Of a stretch of 33,849 nucleotides of DNA, positions 16,997-25,598 are shown one piece after another (positions within the stretch are counted from its first letter, which is position 1; every line of letters starts with the position of its first letter). Source of the DNA: Cytophagales bacterium (GTDB taxonomy: Bacteria > Bacteroidota > Bacteroidia > Cytophagales > Cyclobacteriaceae); contig DAHVFH010000133.1 in the NCBI GenBank assembly GCA_027317105.1, positions 1 to 33,849 on the forward strand. Reading direction: 5' to 3'. Below the pieces are notes generated by a model. The model was not told where the DNA came from. It saw only the letters and a list, made by a program, of their open reading frames with translations, and ran no database searches. A program made the position numbers and the translations under genes.

Positions 16997-17437
16997 GTGG
17001 CAAAAATTAATTCATTTGAGGACTTAAAGGTTTGGCAGATCGCAAGAGAATTTGCGAAAGAGATTTATGAGCTTTCTAACAAAGGCAATTTCGCAAAATA
17101 CTTTTCACGCAAAGATCAGATAAATAAGTCCGCAGGATCGACCATGGATAATGTAGCCGAAGGCTTTGAGCGAGGCGGTAAAAAAGAGTTTATTCAATTT
17201 TTTTTCATAGCAAAAGGCTCAAGTGGGGAAACTCGATCTCAACTTTATCCTGCCTTTGATAAAGGCTATCTAACAGCGGTAGAGTTGGAATCCCTGAAAG
17301 ACAAAGTTATTACCATTAGCAAGCAGCTATCTGGTTTCATTGGGTATCTTAAAAAATCTGAAATGAAAGGATCGAAGTATGTTCATGAACCTGAAGAAGT
17401 CTATAACATTATCGAAGACCTTAATCTTGAATTTTGA
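16997..17437 (+). CDS. Four-helix-bundle protein (S23/23S rRNA IVP family) inside the suf operon
   Basis: 146 residues, GTG start at 16997. It is recognisable as a four-helix-bundle protein from SFEDLKVWQIAREFAKEIYE at the start, KDQINKSAGSTMDNVAEGFE in the second helix, and KEFIQFFFIAKGSSGETRSQ in the third. The family was first seen encoded in 23S rRNA intervening sequences, and is widely scattered singly in Bacteroidota genomes; function is unknown, though related bundles act as nucleic-acid-binding accessory subunits in diversity-generating retroelements. It has no known part in Fe-S assembly. An 11-bp inverted repeat, AAATTCAAGAT (16978-16988) and ATCTTGAATTT (17424-17434), bounds it, the right copy lying in the last codons. 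It is therefore likely an intruder between sufB and sufC. Confidence 0.88.
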   Translation: MAKINSFEDLKVWQIAREFAKEIYELSNKGNFAKYFSRKDQINKSAGSTMDNVAEGFERGGKKEFIQFFFIAKGSSGETRSQLYPAFDKGYLTAVELESLKDKVITISKQLSGFIGYLKKSEMKGSKYVHEPEEVYNIIEDLNLEF

Positions 17438-17468
17438 ATCTGTAATGTTGAACTTTGAATTTTAAATA

Positions 17469-18227
17469 ATGCTAATTGTAAAGAATCTTAAAGCTAAAAT
17501 TGGGGATAAGCAAATCCTTAATGGGATAGACATTAAAGTAAACGCTGGAGAGGTGCATGCGATCATGGGACCAAATGGTTCTGGCAAAAGCACGTTAGCC
17601 TCTGTCCTAGCTGGCCGCGAAGAATATGAAGTGACCGAAGGAACAGTAGATTTTTCCGGGAAAAATTTGCTTGAACTTGAGCCGAACATCAGAGCCTGTG
17701 AAGGAATTTTTCTTGCCTTTCAATATCCCGTTGAAATACCAGGGGTAAGTACTGTCAATTTTATGAAGACGGCATTAAACAAGATCCGCGAATACCGCGG
17801 GCTTTCTTCACTCGATGCCGTAGCCTTTCTCCAATTGATGAAAGAGAAAATGAAATTGGTAGAAATTGACCAATCACTTCTTAGCCGTTCTTTAAATGAA
17901 GGTTTTTCTGGTGGCGAAAAGAAACGCAACGAAATTTTTCAGCTAGCGATGTTGGAGCCTAAATTGGCCATCCTCGATGAAACGGATTCCGGTCTTGATA
18001 TTGATGCCCTTCGCATCGTGGCTAACGGTGTCAATAAATTGCGCACAAAAAATAACGCAACGATTTTAGTTACGCACTATCAACGCTTGCTGGAATATAT
18101 AGTGCCCGATTTTGTACACGTATTGTATAAAGGGAAAATTGTGAAGTCAGGTGGCAAAGAACTGGCCCTTGAACTTGAGGCGAAAGGCTACGATTGGATT
18201 AAGGGTGATTTGGCTTTAGCAGAATAA
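17469..18227 (+). CDS. sufC: Fe-S cluster assembly ATPase SufC
   Basis: 252 residues, an ABC-type ATPase that powers conformational change of the SufBCD scaffold. Walker A GPNGSGKS (34-41), Q-loop at FQYPVEIPG (84-92), signature FSGGEKKRNEI (146-156), Walker B LAILDE (166-171), D-loop SGLDID and H203 are present. The FSGGEKKRNE form of the signature is characteristic of SufC. It is followed after a single base by sufD. No membrane segment is present; it acts in the cytoplasm with SufB and SufD. Confidence 0.97.
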   Translation: MLIVKNLKAKIGDKQILNGIDIKVNAGEVHAIMGPNGSGKSTLASVLAGREEYEVTEGTVDFSGKNLLELEPNIRACEGIFLAFQYPVEIPGVSTVNFMKTALNKIREYRGLSSLDAVAFLQLMKEKMKLVEIDQSLLSRSLNEGFSGGEKKRNEIFQLAMLEPKLAILDETDSGLDIDALRIVANGVNKLRTKNNATILVTHYQRLLEYIVPDFVHVLYKGKIVKSGGKELALELEAKGYDWIKGDLALAE

Positions 18228-18228
18228 A

Positions 18229-19527
18229 ATGAGTACGGCAACTTTGAATAAGACAGTAGAAGAAAAAATGGCGCTTGCCTTTGACCAACTTTCTGGTCAA
18301 AAAAATAGCAACCGAGAGGAAGCCTTTCGCGACTTCCAAAAACTTGGATTACCGGGAAATAAATCAGAAGAATATCGCTACACCCCTATTACCCGGGCAC
18401 TTGAGAAGAATTTCAATTTTGAACAGCAATCTTTCGCCAAGTCAACCATTACTTCAGTCGAAGAATTTTTAATTCCTCAACTTGAATCGAATATTATTGT
18501 TTTTATCAATGGAATTTATTCAAAAGAATTTTCCAGGATCATCAGTCCCGATACCGAAATCAAAATCTCCGATCTTCAATCATCGCTTGAAAATAAGGAA
18601 GCACTCCCCTACTTTGATAAATACCCAAAGACTTCCACTGACCCTTTTGTAGCACTAAACTCAGCCCTCTGGCAAAATGGTATTTTTATTCAAGTTCCGG
18701 CTCAAACAAAGGTTGTAAAGCCTGTATTAATTCTTCATGTCAACGATGCCAAATCCAGTTCATTGGTTAGCCACACAAGGCTATTGCTGGTCCTGGGAGA
18801 ATCCAGTGAATTTACATTGATCGAGAAGTCCATATCGATTGGTGAAAATCCGATATTCCATACCTTCTCGGAAGAGATTATTATCAAAGAAAATGCGTCT
18901 TTCGATTACGTTAAAATTCAAAATGATGAGGGCAAACTCCATCAGGTTGCTAATACTTTGATTAATCAATCCTCTGTCAGTAAACTGAATACATTCACAC
19001 TTACATTGGATGGAGCTTTAATCCGCAATAATTTTAATATCGTTATTGACGGTGAAAATTGTGAGTCGCATTTTTATGGTCTTTATCTATTGAAAGGAAA
19101 TACCGTTGCCGACAATCATACCGTAGTGGATCACCTCAAACCAAACTCCTTTAGTAACGAATTATACAAAGGGGTTATGGACAACAATGCAAAAGGTGTA
19201 TTTAACGGAAAGATTTTTGTGCGGCCACACGCCCAAAAAACAAACGCCTTTCAATCAAACAGAAATATTCTTTTAACAGACACTGCGACTATCAATACAA
19301 AACCGCAGCTTGAAATTTGGGCTGACGATGTAAAATGCTCTCACGGATGTACTACGGGTCAACTGGACGAAGAGGCCGTTTTTTACTTACGCTCCCGGGG
19401 TATCCCGTTGGACGAGGCAAAAGCGATGTTGCTGTACGCTTTTGCCTTTGAAACTCTTGCGGCCATAAAGAACGAAGTCCTAAAAAAATATTTAGATGGC
19501 TTGATTTCCAAACGCTTGAATAAATGA
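18229..19527 (+). CDS. sufD: Fe-S cluster assembly scaffold subunit SufD
   Basis: 432 residues. SufD pairs with SufB in the scaffold and is needed for iron entry. Helical N-terminus (KSEEYRYTPITRAL, about 45-58) leads into a right-handed beta-helix core. The C-terminal signature VKCSHGCTTGQLDEEAVFYL has C370 and H372; the histidine matches the conserved SufD residue implicated in cluster formation. Final helices (FAFETLAAIKNEVL) resemble those of SufB. Its stop overlaps the sufS start by 4 bp (ATGA), implying translational coupling. Confidence 0.95.
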   Translation: MSTATLNKTVEEKMALAFDQLSGQKNSNREEAFRDFQKLGLPGNKSEEYRYTPITRALEKNFNFEQQSFAKSTITSVEEFLIPQLESNIIVFINGIYSKEFSRIISPDTEIKISDLQSSLENKEALPYFDKYPKTSTDPFVALNSALWQNGIFIQVPAQTKVVKPVLILHVNDAKSSSLVSHTRLLLVLGESSEFTLIEKSISIGENPIFHTFSEEIIIKENASFDYVKIQNDEGKLHQVANTLINQSSVSKLNTFTLTLDGALIRNNFNIVIDGENCESHFYGLYLLKGNTVADNHTVVDHLKPNSFSNELYKGVMDNNAKGVFNGKIFVRPHAQKTNAFQSNRNILLTDTATINTKPQLEIWADDVKCSHGCTTGQLDEEAVFYLRSRGIPLDEAKAMLLYAFAFETLAAIKNEVLKKYLDGLISKRLNK

Positions 19528-20759
19528 CCACGGCCACCGCTATCGATATTGAAAAGATAAGAGCGAAATTCCCTATCCTCCATCAGAATGTGAATGGGAA
19601 GCGGCTCATCTATTTCGACAACGCAGCCACCAACCAAAAGCCGCAGGAAGTAATTGATGCGTTAACCAATTACTATCAGGGGTATAACGCCAACATACAC
19701 CGTGGTATACACACGTTGGCAGAAAAAGCAACGAAAGCCTTTGAGAAGACCCGAGACTCCATGCAAAAGTTTATCAATGCGAAGCATGTAGAAGAGATTA
19801 TTTTCACGCGAGGTGTTACAGAAAGCATCAACTTAGTCGCCTCCTCTTATGGACGCGCTTTCCTAAAGGAGGGTGATGAGGTGATCATCTCTGGTATGGA
19901 GCATCACTCGAACATTGTGCCCTGGCAACTCATCTGCGAGGAAAAAAAGGCAAACTTAAAAGTTATTCCAGTTTCAGAGATTGGCGATATCGATCTTGAA
20001 GAATACCGTAAATTATTGTCTCGCAAAACTAAGATTGTCGCAGTGAATCATGCTTCCAACAGTCTTGGCACAATCAATCCTATTAAGAAAATAATCCAAT
20101 TGGCGCATGAGGTAGATGCCGTTGTATTGATTGATGGCGCACAAGCCGCTGCGCATTTGGATATTGATGTTCAAAACTTGGATTGCGATTTTTATTGCAT
20201 TTCTTCCCATAAAATGTACGGCCCCACAGGAGTTGGTATTCTTTATGGCAAAAAAAGTATTTTAGAGAAAATGCCTCCCTATATGGGCGGTGGTGAAATG
20301 ATCAAAGAAGTCACTTTCGCCAAGACTACCTACAACGACATACCGTATAAATTTGAAGCCGGCACACCCAACATTTCGGATGTAATAGCCTTAAATGCGG
20401 CCATTCTTTTTATCAATAACCTTGGTAAAGATCAGATTGCAGAGCACGAAAATGAATTACTCGAATATGCTGTTGAAAAATTATCAGCGATCCCTAAATT
20501 AAAATTGATTGGTACAGCTAAAAACAAAGTAGCCGTTCAATCTTTTATTGTTGATGGTATTCATCCCTTTGATATTGGTCAGATGCTTGATGCAAGAGGA
20601 ATCGCAGTCCGTACTGGTCATCATTGCACGCAACCTTTAATGGAAAGACTTGGAATTGAAGGAACCATACGAGCATCTTTTTCCGTTTACAATACAAAAT
20701 CTGAGGTTGATGAATTGGCCGATGGGTTAATGCGTATCGTAAATATTATGAAAGGATGA
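19524..20759 (+). CDS. sufS: Cysteine desulfurase SufS (group II)
   Basis: 411 residues, PLP-dependent. It removes sulfur from L-cysteine as a persulfide and hands it to SufE. K230 in SSHKMYGPTG binds PLP, H127/H128 lie in GMEHHSN, D204 in VLIDGAQ, and C368 in RTGHHCTQP is the persulfide cysteine. The short stretch around that cysteine marks the SufS rather than the IscS/NifS class. It overlaps sufD and sufE by 4 bp each. Confidence 0.97.
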   Translation: MTTATAIDIEKIRAKFPILHQNVNGKRLIYFDNAATNQKPQEVIDALTNYYQGYNANIHRGIHTLAEKATKAFEKTRDSMQKFINAKHVEEIIFTRGVTESINLVASSYGRAFLKEGDEVIISGMEHHSNIVPWQLICEEKKANLKVIPVSEIGDIDLEEYRKLLSRKTKIVAVNHASNSLGTINPIKKIIQLAHEVDAVVLIDGAQAAAHLDIDVQNLDCDFYCISSHKMYGPTGVGILYGKKSILEKMPPYMGGGEMIKEVTFAKTTYNDIPYKFEAGTPNISDVIALNAAILFINNLGKDQIAEHENELLEYAVEKLSAIPKLKLIGTAKNKVAVQSFIVDGIHPFDIGQMLDARGIAVRTGHHCTQPLMERLGIEGTIRASFSVYNTKSEVDELADGLMRIVNIMKG

Positions 20760-21187
20760 CCATTGATCAAATCCAAGATGAAATTATCAACGAATTTTCA
20801 TTGCTTGATGGCGATATGGAGATGACGGTCTTTTACGTAATGGAGTTGGGGCAAAAATTGCCCGACATGAATGCATCGGAAAAGGTAGAAGACAATATTG
20901 TAAAAGGATGTCAATCCAAAGTTTGGCTTGCTGCAAAGTTGGATGGAGGAAAGGTGTTTTTCTCTGGCGAAAGCAACACAGCCATAACAAAAGGGCTGGT
21001 TAGTTTATTGATTCGCATTTTCAACGGACAAACTCCGGAAACTATTTTAAACGCTAATTTGTATTTCATGCATAAAATCGGAATGGATCGGTTTATTGGC
21101 ACTCAGCGCTCCAACGGTTTTGCGGCCATGATCAAACAAATGAAACTATACGCGATTGCTTTTAAAACCCAACTGATTGAAAAATAA
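20756..21187 (+). CDS. sufE: Sulfur-acceptor protein SufE
   Basis: 143 residues. SufE takes the persulfide from SufS and delivers it to SufB. The acceptor cysteine is C52 in VKGCQSKVW, the family motif. The N-terminus (TIDQIQDEIINEFSLLDGDM) is the usual start for Bacteroidota SufE. The ATG overlaps sufS by 4 bp, and its stop codon overlaps the next gene by one base (TAATG), so the genes should be translated together. Confidence 0.95.
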   Translation: MTIDQIQDEIINEFSLLDGDMEMTVFYVMELGQKLPDMNASEKVEDNIVKGCQSKVWLAAKLDGGKVFFSGESNTAITKGLVSLLIRIFNGQTPETILNANLYFMHKIGMDRFIGTQRSNGFAAMIKQMKLYAIAFKTQLIEK

Positions 21188-21537
21188 TGAGTGAAGTCGC
21201 ATCCGATACCGATAAAATACCTGAAGCCGCTGAAACAAACCTCAGCGATAAAGTGCTTGCTGCATTAAAGACAGTTTATGACCCTGAAATTCCGGTGGAT
21301 ATTTATGAATTAGGGTTGATTTATGAAATCAATATTTTCCCTGTTAATAATGTATTTGTTTTAATGACGTTGACTTCGCCTTCCTGCCCTTCTGCTGAAG
21401 CCATTCCCAGTGAAGTGGAACAAAAAATTAAGGCTATAGCAGGTGTGAATGATGTGAAAGTGGAGTTGACATTTGATCCTCCTTATTCGCAGGACATGAT
21501 GAGTGAAGCCGCGAAACTTGAACTCGGTTTTATGTGA
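21187..21537 (+). CDS. sufT: DUF59/MIP18 family Fe-S assembly protein (SufT-like)
   Basis: 116 residues. The family motif YDPEIPVDIYELGLIYEI occurs at about 37-54 and the conserved cysteine lies in SPSCPSAEAIP (about 66-76). MIP18/SufT proteins help deliver or mature Fe-S clusters on client proteins; the eukaryotic relative is part of the cytosolic targeting complex. It starts on the last base of the sufE stop codon, so it belongs to the operon. The first 20 residues are an acidic, low-complexity lead. The gene symbol is used by analogy. Confidence 0.85.
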   Translation: MSEVASDTDKIPEAAETNLSDKVLAALKTVYDPEIPVDIYELGLIYEINIFPVNNVFVLMTLTSPSCPSAEAIPSEVEQKIKAIAGVNDVKVELTFDPPYSQDMMSEAAKLELGFM

Positions 21538-21571
21538 TGAATGTGGGTGGGAGAACTTAAAATATTAAAAA

Positions 21572-21600
21572 TTGGTTTAATTAGATATTTGGTAATTTTG
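21572..21600 (+). promoter_or_regulatory. Candidate promoter of the bacilliredoxin gene
   Basis: TTG at 21572-21574, an 18-bp spacer, and TAATTTTG at 21593-21600 match the Bacteroidota -33/-7 pattern. Transcription would start about 20 bp before the ATG at 21629, so the last gene of the block may also be expressed on its own. The spacer contains TAATTAGAT, also found in the sufB operator region (15502-15510). Confidence 0.55.
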
Positions 21601-21628
21601 AATCTCGAATTTTAAAAATTTATTTTAT

Positions 21629-22045
21629 ATGTATCCCGAACAAATTGTAGCCCCTATGCGCAGCGACCTCACGGTTGCTGGCTTTAAAGAATTAAAATCT
21701 GCCTCTGATGTAGATCAAGAGCTAAAGGATCAAAAAGGAACAAACCTCTTGGTCATCAATTCAGTATGTGGTTGTGCGGCAGGAGCTGCAAGGCCTGGCA
21801 TTAAATGGGCGCTGGAACACTCATCAAAAAAGCCAGGCAAATTAACTACAGTATTTGCCGGTGTAGATAAAGAAGCCGTTGCCAAAGCTCGCGAATATAC
21901 ATTGCCCTATCCCCCCTCTTCACCAGCTATTGCTTTATTTAAAGATGGTGAATTGGTACACTTTGTAGAACGCCATCATATTGAAGGGCGCAACGCCCAA
22001 ATGATTGGCCAGCACCTCGTGGAAGTTTTTGATGAATTTTGTTAA
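21629..22045 (+). CDS. BrxA/BrxB family bacilliredoxin
   Basis: 138 residues. The thioredoxin-like fold carries the CGC active site (C47, G48, C49 in NSVCGCAAGAARPG), as in BrxA/BrxB (YphP/YqiW) proteins. In Firmicutes these enzymes remove bacillithiol from protein thiols; in Bacteroidota the low-molecular-weight thiol partner is less certain. Further typical segments are FAGVDKEAVAKAREY and ALFKDGELVHFVERHHIEGR. Position at the end of the suf block, with its own likely promoter, fits thiol and Fe-S protection under oxidative stress. Confidence 0.93.
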   Translation: MYPEQIVAPMRSDLTVAGFKELKSASDVDQELKDQKGTNLLVINSVCGCAAGAARPGIKWALEHSSKKPGKLTTVFAGVDKEAVAKAREYTLPYPPSSPAIALFKDGELVHFVERHHIEGRNAQMIGQHLVEVFDEFC

Positions 22046-22066
22046 TTGAGATCGGTTATACCCATA

Positions 22067-22102
22067 AAATAAGCCGGTCTTTTGATCGGCTTATTTGTTT
22101 TT
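22067..22102. terminator. Strong bidirectional intrinsic terminator
   Basis: AAATAAGCCGGTC, loop TTTT and GATCGGCTTATTT form a 13-bp stem with one G-U (22067-22096), with T-rich sequence after it on both strands. It lies between the converging bacilliredoxin and dehydrogenase genes. Confidence 0.85.
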
Positions 22103-22116
22103 AGTTTTCTCAGGGA

Positions 22117-23109
22117 TCATACCTGAAAAACAATCTTTCCTACTTTATTCGGTTTAGTAACATCTTGAAGAGATTCGGCTAATTTTGAGAAAGGCCGGAT
22201 AGAATCAACTAACGGTCTGATCTGATGCTTTGACACAAAAGTAAGCATCTCGCTGAACTCCTGATCATTACCCATGGTTGTACCGATCAAAGACAGCTGA
22301 TACCAAAACATTCTGTAAAAATCCACCTTGGATGGCTTGCCATTTGTTGCGCCATAGAAAACAATTTTGCCGGAAGCACGAAGCATTTTAATGTATGCAT
22401 TAATCTGGTCCCCACCGGCACTGTCAATGATTAAATCGAAACCGCCTTTAGTCTTCCACAAGTCTTCAAACGTAGATTGCTTTCTATAATTATATCCTCC
22501 TCTAGCCCCCATCTTAATTGCCTTGTCAATTTTTTCATCACTTCCCGAGGTAACGTACACATTTGCTCCAGCTGCTTTGGCAAATAAAAAAGCAAACTGT
22601 GCCACTCCGCCTCCGAAACCAGAAATGAGTACATTCTGATCAGCTCTCAATTCTCCTTTGCGGAATAGTGCCCGAAAAGCAGTAAGCCCACCCAATGGCA
22701 AAGCAGCAGCTTGCAGCAAATCCAAATGAAAGGGTTTATGATGAAGACGATCAACGGGCACCGAAATATATTCGGCAAATGTGCCGTCAACGGGCATACC
22801 GAGAATAGTGTATTTCAAAGATTGAACATCAGGATTGGAGCCCCAGTCAATATTGGGGTTGATCACCACCTCTTTACCAATCCATTCCTTATGCTCTTCG
22901 TTGTGAACCGACTCCACAATACCTGCGCCATCAGATCCCATTACCATTCCAGTTTTAATGTGAGGATACTTACCCTCGCGAATCCAATCATCGCGTCTGT
23001 TTAACGCAACCGCTTTTATTTTTACCAATGCCCTGCCTGACGATAAAGTGGGCAATGAAACCTCCTTCATTTCAATATTACCTGGACTTGTGAGTACGAG
23101 CGCCTTCAT
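22117..23109 (-). CDS. Quinone-oxidoreductase-type MDR dehydrogenase
   Basis: 330 residues of the medium-chain dehydrogenase/reductase superfamily. The GroES-like N-terminal domain shows VMGSDGAGIVESV (57-68); a zinc-binding GHE motif is replaced by GSDGAG, and no four-cysteine lobe is visible, so the enzyme is probably zinc-independent like quinone oxidoreductases. The cofactor site is SGFGGGVAQFAF (163-174), with YVTSGSDEKIDKA after it, which fits NADPH more than NADH. It lacks a signal peptide. Substrate is unknown. It stands alone, with terminator downstream. Confidence 0.88.
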   Translation of the reverse strand: MKALVLTSPGNIEMKEVSLPTLSSGRALVKIKAVALNRRDDWIREGKYPHIKTGMVMGSDGAGIVESVHNEEHKEWIGKEVVINPNIDWGSNPDVQSLKYTILGMPVDGTFAEYISVPVDRLHHKPFHLDLLQAAALPLGGLTAFRALFRKGELRADQNVLISGFGGGVAQFAFLFAKAAGANVYVTSGSDEKIDKAIKMGARGGYNYRKQSTFEDLWKTKGGFDLIIDSAGGDQINAYIKMLRASGKIVFYGATNGKPSKVDFYRMFWYQLSLIGTTMGNDQEFSEMLTFVSKHQIRPLVDSIRPFSKLAESLQDVTKPNKVGKIVFQV

Positions 23110-23197
23110 AATTGATGGAATGTTTATTCAAAACGGAAGGTAGAAAGGAGTAGCGTAACTAACAAAATTTGAGAGATGATTCTGGAAGCCTACCTCC

Positions 23198-23283
23198 GGA
23201 CACGTGTCCTTGGTTATGTTACCGGATAATTCTCAATGCCCAGAATCGAGAATCCAAAATCATAGAATCCAGAAGCAAGAATC
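23198..23283. repeat. 12-bp perfect palindrome and four AGAATC repeats
   Basis: GGACACGTGTCC (23198-23209) is a perfect palindrome. AGAATC occurs at 23242-23247, 23249-23254, 23264-23269 and 23278-23283, just past the dnaB stop codon. Function unknown; spacing is irregular, so this is not a CRISPR. Confidence 0.5.
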
Positions 23284-24803
23284 TAGAACGGCATATCATC
23301 ACCCGAAGGCCGAGAAGCAGGAGGCTCATCCCTGAAAGTATTTACTCTGCTCTGTATATTACTTAAGGCTGTAAAGCCGTCCGGTGAATCGTAATCAGCA
23401 AACTTGGTGTATTTGCCAATGAATTTTAAACGCACAGTGTCGAGCGATCCATTCCTATGCTTTGCAATGATCACCTCGGCTACGCCTTGAGAAGGTGTTC
23501 CGTCTTCATACTCTGTGATTTTATAATACTCGGGACGATAAAGAAACATTACAATATCGGCATCTTGTTCAATAGAACCTGATTCGCGCAAGTCAGATAG
23601 CTGAGGACGTTTGTCACCTCCCCGTGTTTCAACTCCTCGACTTAACTGCGACAGGGCAATCACAGGTACATTTAGTTCTTTTGCAATCCCTTTTAAAGCC
23701 CTTGAAATAGAAGCGATCTCCTGCTCGCGGTTTCCTCCGCCATCGCCCTTCATCAATTGCAAATAATCAACAACAATCAACTGAATGTTGTGTTCTGCCT
23801 TTAGTCTTCGGCACTTGGCGCGTAATTCAAGAATGGATAGCCCAGGTGTATCATCTATGAAAATTGGTGCTGACGATAGTCGGTTCGTTTTGCTTACTAA
23901 TTGTTGCCATTCAAAATCAGCCAGATTTCCTTTTTTTATTTTTTCAGACTCCAATTCAGCTTCGGCGGAAATCAATCGGTTCACCAATTGAAGGGAGGCC
24001 ATCTCTAAAGAAAAAATCGCTACTGGATGATTGAAATCAACCGCTGCATTGCGAAGCGCAGATACAATAAATGCAGTCTTACCCATACCTGGTCTTGCTG
24101 CAATAATCACCAAATCCGATTTTTGCCAACCGGAAGTAACCCTATCCAACCTTGAAAATCCACTAGGAATGCCCGTCAACCCATCTTTATGATTTTTCTT
24201 TTCCTGAAGTTCCTGGAAAGCTCGAAACATCAATGATTTCATGTTGTCGTAGTTCTTTCGCAGGTTGGAATCGGAAATTTGAAAAATAGATTGCTCTGTT
24301 TTATCAAGAAGTTCGAAGACATCTGTGGTGTCTTCATAGGCATCGTGGTGGACTTGTGAGGCGATTTGAATCAAGTCACGTTTGATAGCCATTTCAATGA
24401 TGATCCTTGAATGGTATTCGATATTGGCAGCCGAACTCACTTTTGAGGTGAGTTCAGCGATATAATAAGCACCACCAACAATCTCTAGTTTGCCGTTTTT
24501 GCGTAACTGCGCAACAACCGTGCGCATATCGACTGGTTCAGAGGATTTGAAAAGATCGACTATTGCTTTATAAATTTCTTTGTGTTGATCCGAATAAAAG
24601 TGATCCGGTCTTAAAAATTCAACCACGGCCGTGAGTGCATTCTTCTCAAGCATCAATGCACCCAGTATGGATTCTTCAAGATCAGGCGCCTGAGGCGGCA
24701 ACTTGCCCAAACTCTCAGAGATGTCTCTGGCGAGTGATCGGGTTTTATTACCTGCTCCGCTGATTGCAGAACTTAACCTCACTGGCGTTGATCGTTGCTC
24801 CAT
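23283..24803 (-). CDS. dnaB: Replicative DNA helicase DnaB
   Basis: 506 residues. DnaB is the hexameric helicase that opens the replication fork. The N-terminal helical domain (about 38-160, PPQAPDLEESILGALML start) leads by a linker to the RecA-type core with Walker A ARPGMGKT (236-243), Walker B LIVVDYLQLM (342-351), the QLSRGVE segment and SDLRESGSIEQDADIVMFL (403-421). No intein is present. The first 25 residues are a lineage-specific extension. A TATTTTTG box on the - strand (24870-24863) with TTG 16 bp further upstream is a tentative promoter. Confidence 0.97.
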   Translation of the reverse strand: MEQRSTPVRLSSAISGAGNKTRSLARDISESLGKLPPQAPDLEESILGALMLEKNALTAVVEFLRPDHFYSDQHKEIYKAIVDLFKSSEPVDMRTVVAQLRKNGKLEIVGGAYYIAELTSKVSSAANIEYHSRIIIEMAIKRDLIQIASQVHHDAYEDTTDVFELLDKTEQSIFQISDSNLRKNYDNMKSLMFRAFQELQEKKNHKDGLTGIPSGFSRLDRVTSGWQKSDLVIIAARPGMGKTAFIVSALRNAAVDFNHPVAIFSLEMASLQLVNRLISAEAELESEKIKKGNLADFEWQQLVSKTNRLSSAPIFIDDTPGLSILELRAKCRRLKAEHNIQLIVVDYLQLMKGDGGGNREQEIASISRALKGIAKELNVPVIALSQLSRGVETRGGDKRPQLSDLRESGSIEQDADIVMFLYRPEYYKITEYEDGTPSQGVAEVIIAKHRNGSLDTVRLKFIGKYTKFADYDSPDGFTALSNIQSRVNTFRDEPPASRPSGDDMPF

Positions 24804-24862
24804 ACTTTGTGGTTGTTGGTACGAGTTGCTTTTTTAATGGGGAACAAACCTAAACCCATTGA

Positions 24863-24889
24863 CAAAAATACTATCCCCATCTGTAGCAA
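24863..24889 (-). promoter_or_regulatory. Candidate dnaB promoter
   Basis: On the - strand TTG (24889-24887), a 16-bp spacer and TATTTTTG (24870-24863) resemble the Bacteroidota -33/-7 pattern, with a slightly short spacer. The predicted leader would be about 50 nt. Confidence 0.35.
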
Positions 24890-25000
24890 CTTGTTCACAT
24901 TCAATAAACACAATTCTTTGTTGATAAATTCTAAAATCTTTTGACGAAATGAACAAATTTCATTTTCAAACCACCTACAATTTGTTTTACTTTGAAAGCA

Positions 25001-25570
25001 ATGCAAACATCTCCTTTAATGTTATCTAGTCAAATCACTGACAAACAACGTATCATTGTCGTAGGAAATACGAGATCCCGAATTGTTCAAATAATTTTGT
25101 TTGTGTTAGAGCAATCTAATCGGAAGGCCGATTATTCAACTCCTCTATTGGAAAAAATTTCAGATGCAGAAATTGTTATTATTGAACCAGGTAATGATTC
25201 CACTAACCTTGAAGCATACAATCACCACGCTTTGATTATCAGTAAGTTATCCCATGAAGAAAATTCTGTAGTGTTAAATCTTGTCTCCCGTACACCAAAA
25301 GGCGGAATTATTCTTTTTGATGAAACAGACCCCTTGGCAAAACGTGTTGCTAAAATTGATCGGGTCGATGCAACTTCAGAACCTTATTTAACGATTAAAT
25401 ACGAAATGGTAAATGGCAAGATCATGCTAATTTCAAGCACGAACGAAAAATTTCAAACGCTGATCTCGTCCTCCGAAGATGTAAAAAATTTAGGCGCAGC
25501 CAAAGCGATCTTAAGAAAAATTGGTGTTCCTTCAAGTCAATTTTACAAAGCCATCAGAAAGTTCCATTGA
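25001..25570 (+). CDS. Degenerate Mur-ligase-like protein (no P-loop)
   Basis: 189 residues from the ATG at 25001; a TTG three codons earlier is less likely. It follows, in compressed form, the order of Mpl/MurC-type ligases: a strand-loop (IIVVGNTRSRIVQIILFVL, 18-36) where ligases have the ATP P-loop, then IVIIEPGNDS and HHALIISKLSHEEN where they have the acidic and IS.I.WDH segments, then GGIILFDETDPLAKRVAK, and an ending GAAKAILRKIGVPSSQFYKAIRKF like their C-terminal domain. The GKT of the P-loop is replaced by RSR, and the protein is less than half the normal length, so catalysis is unlikely. This relation is by eye only. It is divergent from dnaB and 28 bp before the exonuclease gene. 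Confidence 0.55.
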   Translation: MQTSPLMLSSQITDKQRIIVVGNTRSRIVQIILFVLEQSNRKADYSTPLLEKISDAEIVIIEPGNDSTNLEAYNHHALIISKLSHEENSVVLNLVSRTPKGGIILFDETDPLAKRVAKIDRVDATSEPYLTIKYEMVNGKIMLISSTNEKFQTLISSSEDVKNLGAAKAILRKIGVPSSQFYKAIRKFH

Positions 25571-25598
25571 TTCTTCTTTATTTTATTTTATTAATTCC

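Noticed and set aside
23242..23283. AGAATC copies as a CRISPR-like array
   Set aside because: The unit is 6 bp and spacing is 1-10 bp; no spacers or cas genes.
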